64,000 bases of DNA, taken from NCBI GenBank assembly GCA_014904985.1, contig MU128952.1, positions 225,569-289,568 of the forward strand. Reading direction: 5' to 3'. Below are positions 60,470 through 64,000 of this stretch, in pieces. Under the pieces are notes generated by a model that saw only the letters and a list, made by a program, of their open reading frames with translations, made no database searches and was not told where the DNA came from. Origin of the DNA: Hydnum rufescens UP504. Its lineage: Eukaryota; Basidiomycota; Agaricomycetes; Cantharellales; Hydnaceae. A program made the position numbers and the translations under genes. Numbering within the stretch: the first letter of the stretch is position 1; each line of letters opens with the position of its first letter.

Positions 60470-60900
60470 CTTATCGGCAACTACAATTATTTACTTATTA
60501 CTGTATTGTTTATTCTCATTGATAATTATTAATATTATATACATATTATCCCCCTGCCCACAAGGGGGGGGGGGGGGTTGCACCCAGCAGGGCCACACCC
60601 CACCTGGTGGCCACACACCCCATTCTTGCAGGTGTTTGGTTGGCGGGGTCATGGGTTGCTTCATTCAAGGTTGCAGGTTGCTTTGTTCAAGGTTGTGGGT
60701 TGCTGTTAGTGGTGTGTAAGCCCGGCAGGCACACGGTTTCACCGACAACTTATAAACTTGTGTATATACTCATTTCTCTCCTTTATTCCCTTCTTACTCC
60801 TTCCCCCCACAACTGGTGGAAAGCTTCTCCCACAGGGAGTTTGGTGCTGCCCCGGGTTTAGCTAACTTCTGCTTACTTAATAGTGTAGCAGTCTAGTAGC
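60470..60900 (+). repeat. LTR-like leader of a Ty3/gypsy-type element
   Basis: AT-rich tract (TATT/ATTATTAAT, 60,486-60,550) ending ATATTATCCCCC, a CCCACAA plus G14 run, then TTGTTCAAGGTTG(T/C)GGGTTGC repeats and a T/C-rich stretch before TAGTAGCCAATCCGGGTC, where a gag-like region begins. The same AT-rich/C-run/G-run layout occurs at 63,440-63,580. LTR borders are not established; no terminal TG...CA pair was matched. Confidence 0.45.
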
Positions 60901-60949
60901 CAATCCGGGTCATCCTGAATGTATCTTTTTTCCATTCACTCAGTCTGCT

Positions 60950-63330
60950 ATTTGCAGTGCACTGAACTGTGCACTGTGACCTACATACTGCGTGACACTA
61001 GTCATGAACATCTCTGGTCCTACTGAACCTGGGAATACATCCATCACATCCGTTACTGTCTGTCCGGCTGTCCCCAGACGATATCCTCTCCTACCCAACT
61101 TGCTTGCTCCGTTGTCTGATGAAGCTAATAGTCGTAAGCCCAATCTGGAGCCTCCTCCTCAAGTCACATGTCGTAATAACCTTAGTTCGGACACGACTGA
61201 ACTAACATTGGTGGAGTGTGTAAGAACCCAACCACTGGGTTCTGTACTCGTCTCTTCTGGCCTCGACCAAGCTCTTAGGGGCTTCATCGTAACAAAGTCT
61301 AGCCCCCTCTCGCATAGGGTGGATACCTCAAGAGGGGTGGACACTCCCCCTAAAAAGAACTATCCTGACTTCAGGTCATGTCTGGGCCCAGGAAATAGAG
61401 CCTGGACCTGAGTCCATTTCCAGTTCTGGTTCCATAGCCTCGAGCCTCACAAGTACTGCATGGAAACCAGGCCATCTAACATGGCAGGCCGCCTCGAGCT
61501 TATGGCCAGGCAAGATCGAAACCTTACTTAAGGAATCCCCTTTCGACCTCCAAACCTTCCTCCTCACGTCGAGGATATGTTATGCCCGTATCCCAGAACA
61601 TGCCTAGGGACTCTCGATGCGATATTCCAACAGTCATGTCCACACCCTCTGAGGGAACCCAATCCTTAAATAACGAGGCTTGTACAAACGTTGAGCCAGT
61701 CGATCAGGAAACACTGCATCGCAGGACCCTACTAGTATCCATAGCCGACTCCATCTGGCGTGAACAAGGAGTCAATGCAGCTGCCGATGTACGTCTGATT
61801 AACATGTCACTGTACCACCTGGCATACAACCTCAACGTGGAATCCCCAGCCTTTACTAACACTATCATACAAGTGGACTGACTGGGTCTGGCAACCATTT
61901 ACAAACCTGATGTAGAGTTCTGTCTTACTCTACTGCAGTGTGGCCAAATACTACAGGATTCTGCCACTGAAATGGCTAAACATTACTTCCTAACTGTCCT
62001 GGGACCCTTATCAATTCGACCCCAGTAATGTACTATCCATACATTTGGAAGCCAGAGTCGCCTCGGAGAATAAGGTCTCACAACTGGCCGCCCTGGCACT
62101 ACACTGACTATGTTCAGGTCTGAAGGTCGTTGCACAAATCCAGAGCATAGACAAGAATGAGTCAGTGGCCTATACAACCAACTCCAATGCCCAGGGATAT
62201 GTCACCCGGGTTCTGGAGGATACACCCAGGACCGTTTCGCCATTGGCCGCATACTCAGGACATGAAAACGAATTGGCCTGGCGCAACCAGGAAGCTATCA
62301 CGCCCGGAACCTTAGTCAGTGACGAAGGTACCCAATTGCCATGGCCTCGATTCGAGACTAGGCACCCTTGTCCTTCAGTTGATCCCCTATGGCAGATGGC
62401 CCAGACCAACCATCTCTCAGCACCTAGAGCCCCACGAACGGAGTCCCACGATTATAGGACAGAGACCACCCTCTGGCCCATAACATTGCCTCCCACCGGA
62501 CATATGCTGTCCTTGCACGAGGGTTCAGATGAGCGAAGATGGAACCCCCAGGGAGGAGGACCCCCCGATGATGAATGGGTCAAGCCACGGAGGAAGAGGG
62601 TCACCTGGAGGTGGTCCCCCACCTCACAGATGGCCACCAGGAGACCCCAGGAACGAATTTCCTGGTAGAGGAGCTCCAGATAGTGGTCCCCTGGGTCCCG
62701 GACCCCCAGGGGGTGGACTGATGCCAGTCAGCATAACCAGTCCTCCAGAAGGACCCTACAATCTGAACGCGTATTACGAGCTGAAGTTCAAACTCAAGTT
62801 CCGACCCAATGACTTACCAGAGTACGATGGATCTGATAACTCCTTTGTAGCATGGACAGAAGATCTGGACAGGTACGCCGCCGGTAGTCAATGCATGCAT
62901 GAGCAACTTGCTTTCGTGGCCACCATGAGATTCACCAAACATGCGGACGTTTGGTGGCAAAGTCTACCCAACATGACAAAGGCCCAAGCCAGCCAGAACT
63001 GGGATTCATTGAAACATATCATGCAGACGTGACTACTGGGTAATCGTTGGTTTGACAAACAAGTCACTAACTATGACGAAATGTGCTACTGTAACCGAGG
63101 ACATGAAAAGGAAACCCCAATTGAATGGTTGACACGTAAAGTACGAGCCCGATGTGTACTACACCTGCTGCCTGAGGTCTCCGACCCCGCCTTCGACTCG
63201 TTGGAAGTGGGCACTATCATGGAACATGCTCCCCCTTCCTGGAGGGCATATGTGGATGTGGACCTGTGTCATAATACTGACGCATTATTCACTAGGGTTA
63301 AGGACCAGGACAGGCTGGTCAGTCAAATTG
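60950..63330 (+). pseudogene. Decayed gag region of a Ty3/gypsy-like retrotransposon
   Basis: Successive plus-strand pieces in different frames, interrupted by stops. The first (60,992-61,411) is Pro/Ser rich. The piece at 61,582-61,881 is helical (ISIADSIWREQGVNAAADVR with LINMSLYHLAYNLNVE). 62,529-63,032 has a Gly/Pro/Arg-rich stretch, then the retrotransposon gag capsid-like section YYELKFKLKFRPNDLPEYDG, SFVAWTEDLDRYAAGSQ and MRFTKHADVWWQSLPNMTKA. 63,081-63,330 continues MCYCNRGHEKETPIEWLTRK, VRARCVLHLLPEVSDPA and ending RLVSQIGDLI. The order fits basidiomycete gypsy gag proteins. No zinc knuckle or pol follows; the frame stops at the hairpin at 63,331. Non-functional. Confidence 0.6.
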
Positions 63331-63385
63331 GGGACCTAATTAGGTACCATTTTCGGGGCAGAAAATGGTACCTAATAGGTCCCCA
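63331..63385. repeat. Near-perfect inverted repeat ending the gag region
   Basis: Left arm GGGGACCTAATTAGGTACC plus ATTTTC (63,331-63,355), six-base loop GGGGCA, right arm 63,362-63,385. Arms pair over 24 bases with one extra A in the left arm. Coding similarity to gag ends here, so this may mark an insertion border or a folded transposon end. Confidence 0.85.
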
Positions 63386-63439
63386 GACAGTATGGCCAAA
63401 ATTCGGCCAAAATACAGCCATTCCGATTCATTTCAGCCA

Positions 63440-63600
63440 ATCCATGGCTGTGCTAGATTATATATTTATTTATTGTTATTATTATCATTATTATTATTAT
63501 TATTACTACTATAATTATATACATAATATGCTATACACATATTATCCCCCCCCCCCCCCGGGGTCTGCCACCACAGGGGGGGCATGGTTCCTGCAGGTCA
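63440..63600. repeat. ATT microsatellite, C-run and G-run
   Basis: (TTA)n/(ATT)n tract at about 63,460-63,515, ATACACATATTAT, a run of about 17 C, GGGGTCTGCCACCACA and a G7 run. Layout matches 60,486-60,580, suggesting that both belong to related LTRs. Confidence 0.6.
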
Positions 63601-63825
63601 CGCACCTGTATATACCCTCCACACCCGAGTGGGGTCCATATGCCCCGGTCGGGGCCGGGTCCATTTGGGCGCTCCCTCGGGGGAGCGGATTTTCATTTGT
63701 GGGCGCTTGTTCGCAGTTTTCGTTTGCGGCGCGTCATTCAGCGGGTTTGTGGTTGGGGGTGTACACGAGTTCGGGTTCAGGATCTAGAGGAATTTAAAAT
63801 GAAAGGTTAGTTGAACAGTAGTGCA

Positions 63826-63861
63826 GCGCAAAAAGAGCAGCTTACGCTGCTCTTTTTGCGC
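63826..63861. repeat. Perfect 16-bp-arm hairpin
   Basis: GCGCAAAAAGAGCAGC, loop TTAC, GCTGCTCTTTTTGCGC: all 16 pairs match. Could form a strong stem-loop in RNA or single-stranded DNA. Lies in non-coding, repeat-type sequence. Confidence 0.9.
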
Positions 63862-63902
63862 CACAAGAATAAAAAATAAAAAGGAAAAGAAAACTGACCT
63901 TG

Positions 63903-63940
63903 CAGTACCCCACACCCGCTGCAGCGGGTGTTGGGTACTG
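63903..63940. repeat. Nested palindrome
   Basis: Core ACACCCGCTGCAGCGGGTGT (63,912-63,931) is a perfect 20-bp palindrome. Outer arms CAGTACCC / GGGTACTG extend it with one mismatched pair. Seventy-odd bases after the preceding hairpin, so the right edge holds clustered secondary-structure elements. Confidence 0.9.
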
Positions 63941-64000
63941 AGGCCCTGTACTCCGGGTCACACGTACGGCGGGTTGTATAGGTCCTCCCTGCGGTTTTCG

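Overview
The window reads as nuclear DNA of a filamentous basidiomycete, probably an Agaricomycete. Genes are dense and on both strands. Nearly all are cut by many short introns of about 45-75 nt with GT...AG ends. The gene set includes a velvet regulator, a tet-type MFS carrier, an MLKL/HeLo-like helical protein and basidiomycete-type retroelements. A Cantharellales source (Rhizoctonia/Ceratobasidium-like) is possible, but that is an impression, not something the sequence proves. I see no tRNA, rRNA or CRISPR array.

Layout. Positions 1-32.6 kb are ordinary gene-dense chromosome: a Btz/CASC3-like exon-junction protein (-, runs off the left edge), an epoxide hydrolase (+), a PPR protein (+), a velvet-domain regulator (-), an ArfGAP1/Gcs1-type GAP (+), the mismatch-repair protein MLH3 (+), a roughly 2.5 kb stretch with no gene I can name, a 14-TM MFS exporter (+), an NDR/Cbk1 kinase (+), a PX/PXB/DUF3818 lipid-binding protein (-), a LONRF-type RING/Lon-N ubiquitin ligase (-) and a CCDC47-family ER protein (-). 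From 32.9 to 34.3 kb there are three related solo LTRs. One is inserted inside another, and both target-site duplications are readable. A secreted sedolisin protease follows (35.5-38.1 kb), then an unrecognised coding region (about 39.0-40.1 kb).

The most interesting part is 40.9-53.8 kb. A block MED11(-) / AP-1 sigma(+) / ceramide synthase LAG1(-) occurs twice in the same order and orientation. In the second copy MED11 and AP-1 sigma are reduced to internally deleted remnants, while the ceramide synthase is nearly full length. Between the copies lie a 3-ketosphinganine reductase (TSC10/KDSR), a HeLo/MLKL-N-like helical protein and tubulin cofactor A. Two successive classes of enzyme of sphingolipid biosynthesis therefore sit together, with the ceramide synthase duplicated. 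Each ceramide synthase copy carries its own blemish. A tet-like MFS carrier (55.3-57.1 kb) follows.

The right end (57.2-64 kb) is repeat-rich. It holds a decayed tyrosine-recombinase (DIRS/Ngaro-like) retroelement with a duplicated palindrome-bearing repeat, a decayed Ty3/gypsy-type gag region with an LTR-like leader, and several long hairpins.

Two cautions apply. Several conserved genes (PPR, velvet, MLH3, TSC10, HeLo-like, LAG1 copy 1) change frame by one base inside conserved exons, often at short homopolymers and with no splice signals, so either the assembly carries indel errors or these genes are damaged. Exon joints were deduced by eye from splice signals and family knowledge. Spans are given from first to last codon with introns included.
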